Origin: Cronobacter turicensis z3032
Lineage (GTDB): Bacteria; Pseudomonadota; Gammaproteobacteria; Enterobacterales; Enterobacteriaceae
Reading direction: 5' to 3'
Assembly: GCA_000027065.2 (NCBI GenBank)
Contig: FN543093.2
Location: 2,360,074 to 2,424,073, forward strand
Length of the DNA stretch: 64,000 nt
Shown: piece after piece, positions 51,305 through 61,914 of the stretch
Numbering within the stretch: position 1 is the first letter of the stretch
Layout: every line of letters begins with the position of its first letter
Notes under the pieces: generated by a model
The model's input: only the letters and a program-made list of their open reading frames with translations
What the model was told of the DNA's origin: nothing
Databases searched by the model: none
Program-made: the position numbers and the translations under genes

Positions 51305-52354
51305 TCAGTCGTCGCGGTCGCGCTTCTGTTTTTGCAGCGTGGCTTTGACTTCACTCAGAAGCTGGCGGCGAAAATCGCCGAGGCGCGGCTTATCATCGTC
51401 GGTCCAGGGCAGCGGGCGGCACAATTCCATCGCCTTCACGCCAAGGCGCGCGGTCAGCAGCCCCGCGCCCAGCCCCTGCGCCACACGGGCGGAGACGCGC
51501 GCGGCAAGATCCTGTGACATCCAGTCAAGCCCGACTTCGCGCACCATCTCGCTCGCGCCGGCAAAGGCCATATTGAGCAACACCAGCCGGAACAGCCGAA
51601 TGCGGCTGTAATAGCCAAGCTCGATGCCGTAGACAGTCGCGATGCGGTTGACCAGGCGCAGGTTGCGCCAGGCGATAAACGCCATATCCACCAGCGCCAG
51701 CGGGCTCACCGCAATCATCAGCGTCGATTCCGCCGCCGAGCGGCTGATGGCGCGGCGGGCCTGGAGATCCAGCACCGGCTGGACGATATGCGCGTAGAGC
51801 GTTACCACTTCACGATCGCTGTGAGTTTCATGAATGGCGGCATGCCAGCGCGCCAGCGCCGGATGCCCCTGCGTGAGCCCCGCCTGGCTTGCCAGTTTTT
51901 CGCAAAACGCGCGCGCCTTGCCGCTCCCGTGGCTCGCCAGCAGTTCGCGCGCCTCGTCGCGCTCCTCGGCCCGTTCGCGCAAGCGATACAGTCGTCGCCA
52001 TTCGCTCGCGAGCGCTCCGACGCCCGCCGCCACAATCAGCCCACCGGCAACGCAGCCGCCGAGCGCTATCCAGTCGCGCATGTACCAGGCATTAGCCGCC
52101 CACTGGACGCCCTGCGCCACGACGCTCACACCAAACAGGCCAAGCCCGGCGACGACCATCCGCCGCCAGAGGCTGCGCCGGGGTTTCAGCGCATTTTCCA
52201 CCACACGCTCGGGCGCATCGGCAGTCAGCGCCTCTTCTTCTGTGACCGGTATAAACGCCTGCGCCTTGTCAAACGCCTGCGTGGCGCGTAACGCCGGGCC
52301 CTCTTCCGGGCGCAACGGCTCATCAAATTCGCGGCGCGGTTTAATGTCGCTCAT
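51305..52354 (-). CDS. ycjF: Inner-membrane protein YcjF (DUF697)
   Basis: YcjF is a 349-residue inner-membrane protein of unknown exact role. It has two N-terminal-half membrane helices ([20 protein letters not shown] near residue 75 and [20 protein letters not shown] near 100). A cytoplasmic C-terminal domain of DUF697 type follows. It is encoded with ycjX in the Psp-linked ycjXF pair and is induced with the phage-shock response in E. coli. The start codon overlaps the ycjX stop by four bases (ATGA). Confidence 0.93.
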   Translation of the reverse strand: MSDIKPRREFDEPLRPEEGPALRATQAFDKAQAFIPVTEEEALTADAPERVVENALKPRRSLWRRMVVAGLGLFGVSVVAQGVQWAANAWYMRDWIALGGCVAGGLIVAAGVGALASEWRRLYRLRERAEERDEARELLASHGSGKARAFCEKLASQAGLTQGHPALARWHAAIHETHSDREVVTLYAHIVQPVLDLQARRAISRSAAESTLMIAVSPLALVDMAFIAWRNLRLVNRIATVYGIELGYYSRIRLFRLVLLNMAFAGASEMVREVGLDWMSQDLAARVSARVAQGLGAGLLTARLGVKAMELCRPLPWTDDDKPRLGDFRRQLLSEVKATLQKQKRDRDD

Positions 52355-53751
52355 CGCAGCTTATCTCCTGTTAAAAATTCCAGCACCGCGTCCAGGCGGA
52401 TATGCGGCAGCGGTCGGTCAACGTCCATGACGCGCGGGCGAAACGCCTCAAACTGAAAACCCTGCTGCTCCCAGAATGCGCTGCCCGGCAGCCGCGCCGG
52501 TACATCGCCGGGGTAGATAGTCAGGGGCACGCCGTCGCTTAAGCGATTGCCGCGCAGCGCCGGCACGCTTTCGCCGTGGCTCTCCACCATGCCGCTTTCC
52601 GTCGCCTGTATTGAGGCGATGCCCATACAGTCCATCTCGATGCCTTCAAAGGCGGCGTTCTGCCACGCCTCCTGCACCAGTTGCGAGAGCAGCGACACCA
52701 GATTCGCATGCTGATCGTGGGTCACGTGATCCGCTTTAGTGGCGGCAAAAAGCAGTTTGTCGATTACCGGCGAAAAGAGACGCCGGAACAGCGTGCGCTG
52801 GCCGTAATGAAAGCTTTGCATCAGCTGCGTCAGCGCCAGACGCATATCGTTAAACGCCTGCGGCCCGCTGTTGAGCGGCTGGAGGCAGTCCACCAGCACA
52901 ATCTGACGATCGAAACGCACAAAGTGCTCCCGATAAAAGCCTTTCACGACCTTTTCGCAGTAGTAGTGGTAGCGCTCGCGCAGCATCCCGATATTGGTCT
53001 GTTTGCCCGCCTGCGCGAGTTTTGTCTCGCCCACATCATCGACGCCGGGCCACGGGAAGAACTGCAACACCGGCGCGCCCGCCAGATCGCCCGGCAGTAC
53101 AAAACGCCCTGGCTGGATGAAGTGCAGTCCTTCGCGTTTGCACTGCATCAGGTAGTCAGTCCAGGCCTCCGCTATCTCCGCCAGCCGTTTTTCATCGCCC
53201 GGCGCCAGCGGATCGAGCCCTTCGCACAGGCTGCGCCAGCGCTGCGCCCAGACCGCCCTGTCGCCCTGCAACAGGCCGGTCATCTGGCGCGACCAGCTCA
53301 GGTAGTCCTGCGCCAGCATGGGCAGATCAAGCAGCCACTCACCGGGGTAATCGACGATATCGAGATACAGCGTGGACGTATCTTTAAAGTGACGCAGCAG
53401 TGATTCGCGCGAACGGTAGCGCAGCGCGAGGCGGATTTCGCTCACGCCGCGCGTGGGGGTCGGCCAGGCAGGCGGCGTGCCGTAAAGCTGCGCCAGCCCT
53501 TCGTCATAGGTAAAGCGCGCCACGCCCATATCCTGCTGCGGCACGCGACGCACGCCGAGCAGGCGTTCTTCGCGTACCGGCGAAAAGAGCGGCAGCCGCG
53601 CCCCGCTGTTGACGGAAAGCAGTTGATTCACCAGCGCGGTGATAAACGCGGTTTTCCCGCTGCGGCTAAGCCCGGTTACGGCGAGGCGCAAATGCCTGTC
53701 GACGCTGCGATTCATCAGCGCCTGCATTTCACTCTGAAGTTGTTTAATCAT
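52351..53751 (-). CDS. ycjX: P-loop NTPase YcjX
   Basis: YcjX is a 466-residue GTPase-like protein of the DUF463 family associated with the phage-shock response. Walker A is [14 protein letters not shown] (about residues 27-40). A switch-like DxxG is in [12 protein letters not shown], and the conserved [17 protein letters not shown] gives the base-specificity TKAD motif. The methionine at 53751 matches E. coli; the upstream open frame is not conserved. It leads the ycjX-ycjF operon and is divergent from ycjW. Confidence 0.94.
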   Translation of the reverse strand: MIKQLQSEMQALMNRSVDRHLRLAVTGLSRSGKTAFITALVNQLLSVNSGARLPLFSPVREERLLGVRRVPQQDMGVARFTYDEGLAQLYGTPPAWPTPTRGVSEIRLALRYRSRESLLRHFKDTSTLYLDIVDYPGEWLLDLPMLAQDYLSWSRQMTGLLQGDRAVWAQRWRSLCEGLDPLAPGDEKRLAEIAEAWTDYLMQCKREGLHFIQPGRFVLPGDLAGAPVLQFFPWPGVDDVGETKLAQAGKQTNIGMLRERYHYYCEKVVKGFYREHFVRFDRQIVLVDCLQPLNSGPQAFNDMRLALTQLMQSFHYGQRTLFRRLFSPVIDKLLFAATKADHVTHDQHANLVSLLSQLVQEAWQNAAFEGIEMDCMGIASIQATESGMVESHGESVPALRGNRLSDGVPLTIYPGDVPARLPGSAFWEQQGFQFEAFRPRVMDVDRPLPHIRLDAVLEFLTGDKLR

Positions 53752-53911
53752 ATCCCTGCCCGATGCGTTTATATCCTCTGATGATAACAGTAAGGCCCGA
53801 ACGCGGCGATTCAAGCGCCGCTGACGCCGATTTACAAAAATGTGGCGCATAGACAGTACGTCGGGGCTTCAGTAAGATAATTTTGTCGAAGCGATGTGGT
53901 GGAGCACGGGA

Positions 53912-54904
53912 ATGTCCCCAACCATTTACGATATTGCCCGCGTGGCGAAAGTGTCCAAATCAACGGTGTCGCGCGTGCTGAATAATCAGACCAATATTTC
54001 CGACGCGGCGCGCGAGCGGGTTTTAAAAGCCATAGAAGAATTACATTATCAGCCCAATAAAATGGCGCGCGCGCTAACCTCTTCCGGTTTCGACGCGATT
54101 ATGGTGATATCCACGCGCTCGACGAAAACCACGGCCGGTAATCCTTTTTTCTCTGAAGTGCTGCACGCGATAATGGCGCGTGCGGAAGAAACAGGTTTTG
54201 ACGTTATTCTCCAGACGTCACGTAACAGCGAAGATGACTTACAGAAATGCCTGACGCGCATTCATCAGAAGATGATTAAAGGCATTATTATGCTGAGCGC
54301 GCCAGCGGACGAAACCTTTTTCGCAAAGCTTGATGAATGCGCTATTCCGGTTGTGGTCATAGGTAACGTCGCGGGGAATTATCAGCATATTGCATCGGTC
54401 GATACTGATAATTATCACGACAGCATCGCGCTGACCGATACGCTTATCGAGAGAGGTTGCCAGCGCATCGCCTGCCTGCACGCGCCGCTGGATTATCATG
54501 TGTCTGTGGACCGACTGGCCGGGTTTCGCGCAAGCCTCGCGAAGCATCAATGGGCTAATGAGGCCGCGTTGACGGTGGACGGCGGCTACACCCAGGAGCG
54601 CGCGCTCGACGCGGCGCGCCGCCTGCTGGCGCTGCCCGAACCGCCCGATGCGGTTTTCGCCACCGACAGCCTGAAACTGATGAGCATTTACCGTGCCGCC
54701 GCCGAGCGCGGCATTGCAATCCCGGATGCGCTCACGGTCGTCGGCTACAGCAACGAAACGCTCTCTTTCCTGCTCGCCCCGCCGCCCGGTGGTATTAACG
54801 TTCCCACCCGGCAATTAGGCGATGTCAGCAGCGCGCTGCTTTTCGCCCGCATCAACGGTGAGCCGATTCCAGCCCGCACATTAATTCCCACTACGATTAT
54901 TTAA
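53912..54904 (+). CDS. ycjW: LacI-family repressor YcjW
   Basis: YcjW is a 330-residue LacI/GalR-type regulator. The helix-turn-helix and hinge are [22 protein letters not shown] (about residues 3-24) and [12 protein letters not shown] (about 46-57). A periplasmic-binding-protein-like sugar domain follows ([45 protein letters not shown]). In E. coli YcjW represses the neighbouring ycj sugar genes. GGTGGAG lies before the ATG. It is transcribed toward ycjV and converges with the operon it probably controls. E. coli has ompG between ycjV and ycjW; here they are neighbours. Confidence 0.93.
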   Translation: MSPTIYDIARVAKVSKSTVSRVLNNQTNISDAARERVLKAIEELHYQPNKMARALTSSGFDAIMVISTRSTKTTAGNPFFSEVLHAIMARAEETGFDVILQTSRNSEDDLQKCLTRIHQKMIKGIIMLSAPADETFFAKLDECAIPVVVIGNVAGNYQHIASVDTDNYHDSIALTDTLIERGCQRIACLHAPLDYHVSVDRLAGFRASLAKHQWANEAALTVDGGYTQERALDAARRLLALPEPPDAVFATDSLKLMSIYRAAAERGIAIPDALTVVGYSNETLSFLLAPPPGGINVPTRQLGDVSSALLFARINGEPIPARTLIPTTII

Positions 54905-54907
54905 AAA

Positions 54908-54936
54908 AATAAGCTCCGCCTGACACGGAGCTTATT
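54908..54936. terminator. Bidirectional terminator between ycjW and ycjV
   Basis: AATAAGCTCCG and CGGAGCTTATT form a perfect 11-bp stem around CCTGACA. It begins four bases after the ycjW stop; the A run before it and the T-rich arm serve both directions. Confidence 0.9.
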
Positions 54937-54952
54937 CTCATCGATATAACAC

Positions 54953-56035
54953 TCAGACTATCGCGCTTTCCGTTTCGCTGTCGAAAACGTGGCATTTATT
55001 CATATCGAAAGCCAGCTGAATACGCTGTTCGGCCTGATAATGTTTATCCGCGCCTGCGCGCACCACCATTTCATGTCCGCCCACGGTGGCATAAAGCATA
55101 AATTCCGCGCCGGTTAATTCCGCGACGGTAATTTTCGCTTCAGTAGTTTCTTCGCCAGTGGCGCCGGGGAAAATATCCTCGGGGCGAATGCCTAATACCA
55201 CGGCTTTACGCTGATAGCCGCTGTCATTAAGCCGCGCGAGTTTATCCGCTGGCAGCGGCAGTTTCAGCGTTTCCGTTACGAAATACTCACCGTCGAGCGC
55301 CCCGCGAATAAAATTCATCGCGGGCGAGCCGATAAAACCAGCCACAAACATATTCGCCGGATGGTTATAGACCTCTTTCGGCGCGCCGACCTGTTGCACG
55401 ATACCGTCTTTCATAATGACAATCCGCGTCGCCATCGTCATCGCTTCGGTCTGATCGTGGGTCACGTAGATCATGGTGGTGTTAAGCTTCTGGTGCAGCT
55501 TGCTAATTTCCGCACGCATCTGAACGCGCAGTTTAGCGTCGAGATTCGAGAGCGGCTCATCCATCAGGAATACGCCCGCCTCGCGGACAATCGCACGCCC
55601 CAGCGCCACGCGCTGGCGCTGGCCGCCGGAAAGCGCGCCCGGTTTGCGCTTCAGGTACTCTTTAAGCCCGAGGATCTGCGCCGCCCAGGCGACGCGCTCT
55701 TCGATAACGTCCGGCGCTACTTTCTGCATTTTCAGCCCGAACGCCATGTTGTCATAGACCGTCATATGCGGATACAGCGCGTAGTTCTGAAACACCATCG
55801 CGATATTGCGCGCTTTGGCGGGCACGTCGTTCATACGCACGCCGTCAATCAGCAGATCGCCGCCGCTGATGGCCTCCAGCCCCGCGATCATGCGCAGCGT
55901 GGTGGATTTGCCGCAGCCTGACGGCCCGACGAAAACAATAAACTCTTTATCGGCGATCTCCAGATTGAAGTCTTTGACGACATGAACCTGGTTGTCATAA
56001 ATCTTCTGAATGTGTTGTAAAGAGAGTTGAGCCAT
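54953..56035 (-). CDS. ycjV: ABC transporter ATPase YcjV (UgpC/MsmX type), intact
   Basis: YcjV is a 360-residue MalK/UgpC-type ATPase that powers the YcjNOP sugar importer. Walker A is GPSGCGKSTT (residues about 37-46). The signature is LSGGQRQRVALGRA, Walker B is GVFLMDEPLSNLD, and the switch His is in VTHDQTEAMT. The C-terminal TOBE/OB extension (about 240-360) is complete. The full length matters because in E. coli K-12 ycjV is considered a probable pseudogene. It is the last gene of the leftward operon. TGTCC and GGACAGGTT lie before the ATG. Confidence 0.95.
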   Translation of the reverse strand: MAQLSLQHIQKIYDNQVHVVKDFNLEIADKEFIVFVGPSGCGKSTTLRMIAGLEAISGGDLLIDGVRMNDVPAKARNIAMVFQNYALYPHMTVYDNMAFGLKMQKVAPDVIEERVAWAAQILGLKEYLKRKPGALSGGQRQRVALGRAIVREAGVFLMDEPLSNLDAKLRVQMRAEISKLHQKLNTTMIYVTHDQTEAMTMATRIVIMKDGIVQQVGAPKEVYNHPANMFVAGFIGSPAMNFIRGALDGEYFVTETLKLPLPADKLARLNDSGYQRKAVVLGIRPEDIFPGATGEETTEAKITVAELTGAEFMLYATVGGHEMVVRAGADKHYQAEQRIQLAFDMNKCHVFDSETESAIV

Positions 56036-56050
56036 AACCTGTCCTTATTG

Positions 56051-56728
56051 TCAGCGCGCCGTAGCGTGCCGTTGTTGATTCCAGAGCGCGTGCAGCCGCG
56101 GCCAGGTGAGCTGTGCGGTGTTATCCAGCCGTAACGGCGCGCCGCAAAGCCCTTCGCCAATGCCCACGGCCGTCATGCCGCAGGCGTTGATAGCGTCAAT
56201 GCCCGCCTGGGCATCCTCCACCCCGATACAACGCGCGGGCGCCACGCCCAGGCCCGCGCAGGCGGCGAGGAAAATCTCCGGGTCGGGCTTGGAGTGCGTA
56301 AGACGGGCGGCATCGGCGCAGAAGTCGAACTCACCGGCAAGCCCCAGCGCCTGCAAAATCGCTGGCGCATTGAGCGACACCGACGCCAGCCCGATACGGA
56401 TGCCCCGCTCGCGAAGCGACGCCAGCAGCGACGCGATGCCCGGTAAGACCGACTGCGGCGTCAGCGTGCGTAACGATTCGACGTAAAGCGCGTTTTTTCG
56501 CGCCGCGAGCGCCGCTTTTTCCGCCTCGCTAAATGCTCCGGTTTTACCGCCCCAGGCGAGAATGCGCTCCAGCGAGCCCATCCGGCTGATGCCCTTAAGC
56601 TGCTGGTTAAACTGCTCGTCGATGGCAATGCCTGTCTGCGCCGCCACCTCGCGCCAGGCCACAAAATGCAGATGAGCGGTATCGGTAATAACGCCGTCGA
56701 GATCGAAAATCACTGCATCCGGTTGCAT
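56051..56728 (-). CDS. ycjU: Beta-phosphoglucomutase YcjU
   Basis: YcjU is a HAD-superfamily beta-phosphoglucomutase converting beta-glucose-1-phosphate to glucose-6-phosphate. The product is the expected size at 225 residues. The nucleophile motif is [16 protein letters not shown] (Asp9 and Asp11). The cap segment is [13 protein letters not shown], the Lys/Ser loop is [11 protein letters not shown], and the final acidic motif is [11 protein letters not shown]. The start at 56728 lies inside the end of ycjT (19-bp overlap), so translation is coupled. It uses the beta-glucose-1-phosphate released by the phosphorylase YcjT. Confidence 0.95.
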   Translation of the reverse strand: MQPDAVIFDLDGVITDTAHLHFVAWREVAAQTGIAIDEQFNQQLKGISRMGSLERILAWGGKTGAFSEAEKAALAARKNALYVESLRTLTPQSVLPGIASLLASLRERGIRIGLASVSLNAPAILQALGLAGEFDFCADAARLTHSKPDPEIFLAACAGLGVAPARCIGVEDAQAGIDAINACGMTAVGIGEGLCGAPLRLDNTAQLTWPRLHALWNQQRHATAR

Positions 56729-58968
56729 GTCGCCTCCTTGCATACATCCGCAGACAGACAGAATGTCCGCTCGCCTTCCACGTCCACCGCTGTGTCGTTG
56801 ATAAACAGCCTCACCGCGCCATCGCTTCTGACCGTCAGCGCATCGTGGGTTATCACCAGATGGAGCTGTCGCCCTTGCCAGCAGAAGGGAAACGCCAGCC
56901 GCCGCCATTGCTGTGGCAGTGACGGCGTCACGTGAAGTTCCCCCGCTTTCACGCTGATGCCGGCAAACCCCTGCACCGCGCCGAGCCAGATAGCGCCCGT
57001 CGCCGCCGCATGAATACCGTCGTCGCTGCTGTGCGGCGCGTCGCCGAGATCGATGTCGCAACCCGCGCGCCAGAAGCGATACGCCTCATCGCGTCGCCCA
57101 CAGCGGGCCGCCACGATGCCGTGAATGGCTTTACTGAGCGACGAGTCATGAATGGTGCGCGGCTCGTAGTAGTCAAGATTCGCGGCCGCGGTCGCGTTAT
57201 CGAACCGCCACGGCAGCATGTAGAGCAACATCACGACATCCGCCTGCTTGAGGATCTGCATCTCGTTGACTTCCGCCCGCGAGTAATCAAGCAGCACCGA
57301 CTGGCTGCCCGCGCTTGCGCGGTAGCGCGTGAGATCGATCGTCGGCTTACTGAAGAACGTGTCGTCCTGCGGGATCACGCCATCGGCACGCGCGACGGGC
57401 AGATACAGCCGCGCAAGGAAGTCTTCGCACTGCGCGGTAAAGGCGTCGTCCGGCACGCCGAGTCGTCGATGATTCTCCCGCGCCAGCGCGACGTTGTAGT
57501 GCGCCAGATAACTGGTGTAAGCGTTGTTATTAATGTGCTCGGTGTATTCGTCAGGGCCAATCACATCGTGCAGCTCCAGCCGCCCGTTAACGTCCTGCGC
57601 GCGGCTCAGCCAGAAACGCGCGGTGTCTTCCAGCAGTGCGCGGCCTTCTTTCGCCATAAAGGCGTCGTCGCCCGTCGCCTGCCAGTATGTCGCCACCGCC
57701 CAGGCGATATCCGCCACCAGATGATGCTCAGCAAGCGCAGACGCCACCTTCTGGCGCTGCCCGGTGCGAATGTTGATCGCCGCGAATTCCGGCGTCTCTT
57801 CCTCGCCGCTGCGCGCGCTCTCCCACGGGAACAGCGCCCCCTGCCAGCCGCCGCGCGCGGCTTTGCGCTTCGCACCAGTGAGATTCAGCCAGCGGTAACG
57901 CAGAAGCTGACGCGCGACCGACGGCGCGGTATGCAGATGAAACGGCAGCAGGAACACTTCCGTATCCCAGAAAACATGCCCTTTGTAGCCTTCTCCTGTC
58001 AGTCCTTTGGCCGCGATGCTGCTGCGCTCGTCGTGGCGCGGCGTCATGGCGTGCAGGTGATACAGCGCGAAATCGAGCGCCTGTTGATCCGCCTCGTTTT
58101 CACTGTCGACTTCGACGCGCGCGTGGCGCCACCAGACGCGACGGGCCTCTGAAGACTCCGCCAGCAGCGCGTCATAACCCACGGTTGCGCATTCACGCAG
58201 CGCCCTCAGCGCCACGCTGGCCGCGCCGTCATCCGGCGCGTCGGGCGACGCGCTGACCCAGGCGCATTTTTCCAGCGTGAAGCATTCGCCTGTCGCGAGC
58301 GTCTGCTGGCTGTGCTGCAACAGGCGACGGTTTTTGGCCGAAAAACTGACCTGCGCCTGAGGGCTCACCCGGCAGGCGCAGCCCAGCGTTACGTCCGAGG
58401 CGTTATCCAGCGTGCGATAGCGCCCCTGGAGATAACAGTTGTCAAACACGCGCAGTTCGCGCTCCGCCAGGTGCTGACGCCCACTGTTGGTCTGCGTGGC
58501 GTCGATGCCGGTCGCCACTCGCACCGTGGCCGCGCCGTCGTGCGCGGTGATCGCGAGCCGCAGGCAGAACAGTCCGCGCCGCGCCGCCGAGACAAAACGC
58601 GTGCTTGCGATCGTAAAACGCTGTCCCTGCGCTGAACGCCACTCGACGATGCGCGCCAGCTCGCCGCTTGCAAAGCACAGCTCGCGGCGATAGCGCAGGA
58701 TCTCGCCGCCCAGCAGGCTGAAAATCTCGCCGTTAAGCTCGATGTCCATCCCGACCAGATCCGGCAGATTGACCAGCTCCGTGGTTTCGCCTTCGCCTGC
58801 CCGGTGGTATAGCCCGGCGAAAAACATGCCGCGCGTCTGGGTGGCGTAGGCCTCTTCATGGGTAGCGCGCACGCCCAGCGCGCCGTTGCCGGCGGCCATC
58901 AGCGTGGCGTATTTATTGTGGTAATGCGGATCGAAGCGCGCTTCGACCAGCGTGGTTAACGGATTCAT
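56710..58968 (-). CDS. ycjT: Kojibiose phosphorylase YcjT (GH65)
   Basis: YcjT is a family-65 glycoside phosphorylase that splits kojibiose-type alpha-1,2 glucosides with phosphate into beta-glucose-1-phosphate and glucose. The 752 residues match E. coli (755). An N-terminal beta-sandwich (about 1-260) precedes the alpha/alpha barrel. The barrel segment [17 protein letters not shown] is typical. The general-acid glutamate lies in [18 protein letters not shown], and the phosphate loop is near the [15 protein letters not shown] region. The start at 58968 overlaps the ycjS stop by four bases (ATGA). Confidence 0.95.
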   Translation of the reverse strand: MNPLTTLVEARFDPHYHNKYATLMAAGNGALGVRATHEEAYATQTRGMFFAGLYHRAGEGETTELVNLPDLVGMDIELNGEIFSLLGGEILRYRRELCFASGELARIVEWRSAQGQRFTIASTRFVSAARRGLFCLRLAITAHDGAATVRVATGIDATQTNSGRQHLAERELRVFDNCYLQGRYRTLDNASDVTLGCACRVSPQAQVSFSAKNRRLLQHSQQTLATGECFTLEKCAWVSASPDAPDDGAASVALRALRECATVGYDALLAESSEARRVWWRHARVEVDSENEADQQALDFALYHLHAMTPRHDERSSIAAKGLTGEGYKGHVFWDTEVFLLPFHLHTAPSVARQLLRYRWLNLTGAKRKAARGGWQGALFPWESARSGEEETPEFAAINIRTGQRQKVASALAEHHLVADIAWAVATYWQATGDDAFMAKEGRALLEDTARFWLSRAQDVNGRLELHDVIGPDEYTEHINNNAYTSYLAHYNVALARENHRRLGVPDDAFTAQCEDFLARLYLPVARADGVIPQDDTFFSKPTIDLTRYRASAGSQSVLLDYSRAEVNEMQILKQADVVMLLYMLPWRFDNATAAANLDYYEPRTIHDSSLSKAIHGIVAARCGRRDEAYRFWRAGCDIDLGDAPHSSDDGIHAAATGAIWLGAVQGFAGISVKAGELHVTPSLPQQWRRLAFPFCWQGRQLHLVITHDALTVRSDGAVRLFINDTAVDVEGERTFCLSADVCKEATCNRMQ

Positions 58969-60017
58969 AGCTCGACACACTTCCCTGTTTCTGCCGCCTG
59001 ATAGATGGCCGCCACCAGCCGCTGGATCTGCCAGCCCTGGTCGCCGTCGGCAACCGGCGCGGGTTTGCCCTGCACGCGGTCGAGAAACGCCTCCATGCTG
59101 CGCTGGTGGCGCTGCTCGTCGGCTTTTTCACGCTGCATCAGCGTCAGCAGTTCGCCGTCGCAATCCTGGTAGATATGCGCCGGAAAGAGCGTGGCGCCGG
59201 CTTTATCGCCGCAGAACTCGACGTTCATCAGCGACTGCGGCGCGATGTTGAGCGCAAACGAAGTTTCAAGCCGCAGGATGTTGCCGCCGGTAAATTCCAG
59301 CGTGGCGAACAGCGCGTCCTCTACCGTGTACTGTTGCGGATCCCAGCGGCCAAACTGACCGCTGCTTTTGGTCGTGCCGAGCTTCTGGAACGTGTGCGCA
59401 GTGACGCGCGATACCTGCGGAAACCCGAGTACGAACAGCGCGGCGTCGAGCATATGAATGCCGATGTCGATAAGCGGCCCGCCGCCCTGTAGCGCTTTAT
59501 TAGTAAACACGCCCCAGCCTGGCACGCCGCAGCGCCGCAGCGCCCGCGCATTGGTGACATACACGTCGCCGAGCGTGCCGAGCGCCACCTGCTCGCGCAG
59601 CAGTTGGGTATCGCGCGCGAAGCGGTGGTGGAAATCGTAGGCCAGCACGGTGCCGGCGCGCCGTGCCGCCTGCTGCATGTCATCGGCCTGTTCGGGCGTC
59701 ATGGCGGGCGGCTTTTCGCACATCACGTGACAGCCCGCCGCCAGCGCCTGCATCACATGCTCATGATGAAAGCGGTTTGGCGAGCAGACGCTGACGATAT
59801 CGGGACGCACCTCAGACAGCAGCGTGGCGACATCCGCGAAAACGTGCCTGATGGCGTGGCGTTCTGCGAACGCCTGCGCCTGTTCAGGGCGGCTGTCACA
59901 GACAGCCACCAGTTGCACCTCTTCGCGCGTGCGGTAAAACGAGGCATGAACTTTATCCGCCACCTGACCGGCGCCGATAATGGCGACCTTCAGGGGCGAG
60001 GCTTGATGAGCACTCAT
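58965..60017 (-). CDS. ycjS: D-glucoside 3-dehydrogenase YcjS
   Basis: YcjS is an NAD-dependent Gfo/Idh/MocA-family oxidoreductase. In E. coli it interconverts D-glucosides and 3-keto-D-glucosides in the YcjQRS epimerisation route. The Rossmann motif is VAIIGAGQVADKVHAS (about residues 10-25). The catalytic Lys is in CEKPPAMTPEQ (about 97), and the family second-domain motif is GGGPLIDIGIHMLDAALFVLG with its active-site Asp/His. The 350-residue length matches. It is 15 bp after ycjR in the operon. Confidence 0.95.
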   Translation of the reverse strand: MSAHQASPLKVAIIGAGQVADKVHASFYRTREEVQLVAVCDSRPEQAQAFAERHAIRHVFADVATLLSEVRPDIVSVCSPNRFHHEHVMQALAAGCHVMCEKPPAMTPEQADDMQQAARRAGTVLAYDFHHRFARDTQLLREQVALGTLGDVYVTNARALRRCGVPGWGVFTNKALQGGGPLIDIGIHMLDAALFVLGFPQVSRVTAHTFQKLGTTKSSGQFGRWDPQQYTVEDALFATLEFTGGNILRLETSFALNIAPQSLMNVEFCGDKAGATLFPAHIYQDCDGELLTLMQREKADEQRHQRSMEAFLDRVQGKPAPVADGDQGWQIQRLVAAIYQAAETGKCVEL

Positions 60018-60032
60018 TTCGCACGCCGCCTC

Positions 60033-60821
60033 TTAGCACTGACGCAGGAAATCGAGCGACTGCCGGTAGGCCAGCGCCGGGTCGTCCGCCCGGATACGGC
60101 ACTCATAGACGATATAACCGTCGTAGCCGTCAGCGCGCAGTTGGTCGAACGCAGCGTGGAAATCGATAGCCCCGCTGCCTGGCTGATAGCGGTGATTGTC
60201 CGCGATGTGAACGTGCCCCAGGAGATCGCGGTTATCGTGGAAGGCGCTGCACAGGTTATCTTCCTCGATATTCATGTGATAAAAATCGCCGATGATTTTG
60301 ACGTGCTTCAGACCGCCCTCGACGATATAGCGCCGCGCGTCGGCGAGCGTGTTGATCATGTGATCCTGATAGCGGTTAAGCGGCTCAAGGAAGACGGTGG
60401 TGCCGGTGCGCGCCGCCACCTCGTCGAGATAGCGCAGCGAGTCGCTGACCGCTTTTCTGTCGCCCGCGAGGCTGCGCGGCGATTTCATCGGCGGCAGGCG
60501 GAAAGTGAACATACCCCAGGCGGCAGGCACGACAATCCCTTTGCCGCCCACCTCCGCCAGCGCCTCCAGAATACGGGTGATCTGTGAAAGCCCGTTCAGG
60601 CGGCGTTCTTCGATAAAGTCGCCAACCCAGCCGTCGTAGCCGCCGCAGGCGGTCGTCACCGGCAGGCCGGTCTCCTGAATAGCGGCTTTGACCTCCGCGA
60701 GGTTATCCACCAGCAGCTTGCCGTCTATCTCATAGCCATCAAAGCCCATCGCTTTGATGTAACGGAATTTCTCCAGAATATTTTCCGGGAAAAAAGCCTG
60801 ATTTTGCGTTGCGATTTTCAT
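60033..60821 (-). CDS. ycjR: 3-keto-D-guloside 4-epimerase YcjR
   Basis: YcjR is a metal-dependent TIM-barrel sugar epimerase of the xylose-isomerase-like (AP endonuclease family 2) group. In E. coli it epimerises 3-keto-gulosides at C4 to 3-keto-glucosides. The 262 residues match E. coli exactly in length. Metal ligands lie in FLEPLNRYQDH (Glu), IIGDFYHMNIEEDN (Asp, His), HVHIADNHRYQPG (His) and VYECRIRADD (Glu). The start at 60821 is chosen from homology (MKIATQNQAFFPE), not the open codons before it. It is 18 bp after ycjQ. Confidence 0.94.
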   Translation of the reverse strand: MKIATQNQAFFPENILEKFRYIKAMGFDGYEIDGKLLVDNLAEVKAAIQETGLPVTTACGGYDGWVGDFIEERRLNGLSQITRILEALAEVGGKGIVVPAAWGMFTFRLPPMKSPRSLAGDRKAVSDSLRYLDEVAARTGTTVFLEPLNRYQDHMINTLADARRYIVEGGLKHVKIIGDFYHMNIEEDNLCSAFHDNRDLLGHVHIADNHRYQPGSGAIDFHAAFDQLRADGYDGYIVYECRIRADDPALAYRQSLDFLRQC

Positions 60822-60839
60822 ATGTGTTTCATCCATGAA

Positions 60840-61889
60840 TTAAAAAGTGACGCCCATTTTGATGCTCAGTTCCGGGTGCTTATCGACATACTTCATGTAG
60901 CTCTCCGCGCTCTGCGCGAAAGGCACCACCGGGTCAATCAGATCCTCGCAGTTGAGATAGCCGTTCATCAGGAGCGTCCAGCAGGTCTCTTCGATACGCT
61001 TGCGGCTCCAGCGCGGGTAGTCCGGGTTCGGCTCGCTGCACGCGCGGGAGAAGACAATTTTCGCGTTGTTAAAGTGCGCTTCGCGCCCGAAGTTAAGGCT
61101 GGTGAATGGCTTGGCAAATGCCACATACGAGATAGTGCCGCCGTAGGCGATACCGCGCAGCGCAGCCTGGAGCGCGTCGGCGTTGCCGCTGGTTTCGATA
61201 ATGACGTCAGCGCCCTGTTTGCCGGTGAGCTTTTTAATTTCCAGCCCGATGTCCGCGCCAATCGGGTTAAAGGTGTAGTCCGCGCCGTGACGGCGCGCGA
61301 TGGCGCAGCGGTGTTCGATAGGATCGACGCCGATGACCACCGACGCGCCCGCTTTTTTCGCCAGCTGCACGGCGATCTGCCCGATAGCGCCAAGGCCCAC
61401 CACCACCACGAAATCGCCGACGCGCACGTTGCCATCGCGCACGCCGCTCATGGCGAACTGCGCCGGGTCGTAGCAGACGGCGTTTTTCCAGCTTCCGCCC
61501 TGCGGCATTTTGCGAAGCTTATAGTTATCCACGGCGTTGACGATGACGGTTTCCATCAGCGGACCATAGGTGCACACCGTATCGCCCACGGCATAGCCGG
61601 TGACGCTTGCGCCGCGCTCGATAATCTCGCCCACCACCATATTGCCGAGCTGGAATTTGCCGAACTCAATCCCGCGCGGCGCGCCTTCAGGACGCGGCGT
61701 AAAGAGCTGCCATTCGCTGGAAAATTCTTCATCGATGAACGGACTCGCCGCGCGAAAATCCACCACTTCAGTGCCATGTTTCGGCGCGCCGTAGCGGACG
61801 CGGATTTTCACTTCGTTCTCCGCGACCGCACGGTCCTGATACTCCACCAGCGCGGCCACGCGCGGCGCCTGAGCTACTAATTTTTTCAT
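60840..61889 (-). CDS. ycjQ: Zinc-type D-guloside 3-dehydrogenase YcjQ
   Basis: YcjQ is a medium-chain-dehydrogenase/reductase that oxidises D-gulosides to 3-keto-gulosides, the first redox step of the YcjQRS route. The 349 residues include the MDR cofactor motif VVVGLGAIGQIAVQLAKKAG (about residues 170-189). The coenzyme-preference Asp follows in VIGVDPIEH. N-terminal positions that usually bind catalytic zinc are altered (no GHE block is seen), in line with its diverged chemistry. It lies 25 bp after ycjP. Confidence 0.93.
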   Translation of the reverse strand: MKKLVAQAPRVAALVEYQDRAVAENEVKIRVRYGAPKHGTEVVDFRAASPFIDEEFSSEWQLFTPRPEGAPRGIEFGKFQLGNMVVGEIIERGASVTGYAVGDTVCTYGPLMETVIVNAVDNYKLRKMPQGGSWKNAVCYDPAQFAMSGVRDGNVRVGDFVVVVGLGAIGQIAVQLAKKAGASVVIGVDPIEHRCAIARRHGADYTFNPIGADIGLEIKKLTGKQGADVIIETSGNADALQAALRGIAYGGTISYVAFAKPFTSLNFGREAHFNNAKIVFSRACSEPNPDYPRWSRKRIEETCWTLLMNGYLNCEDLIDPVVPFAQSAESYMKYVDKHPELSIKMGVTF

Positions 61890-61914
61890 TACTTTCTCCC
61901 TGAAAATGACCCGG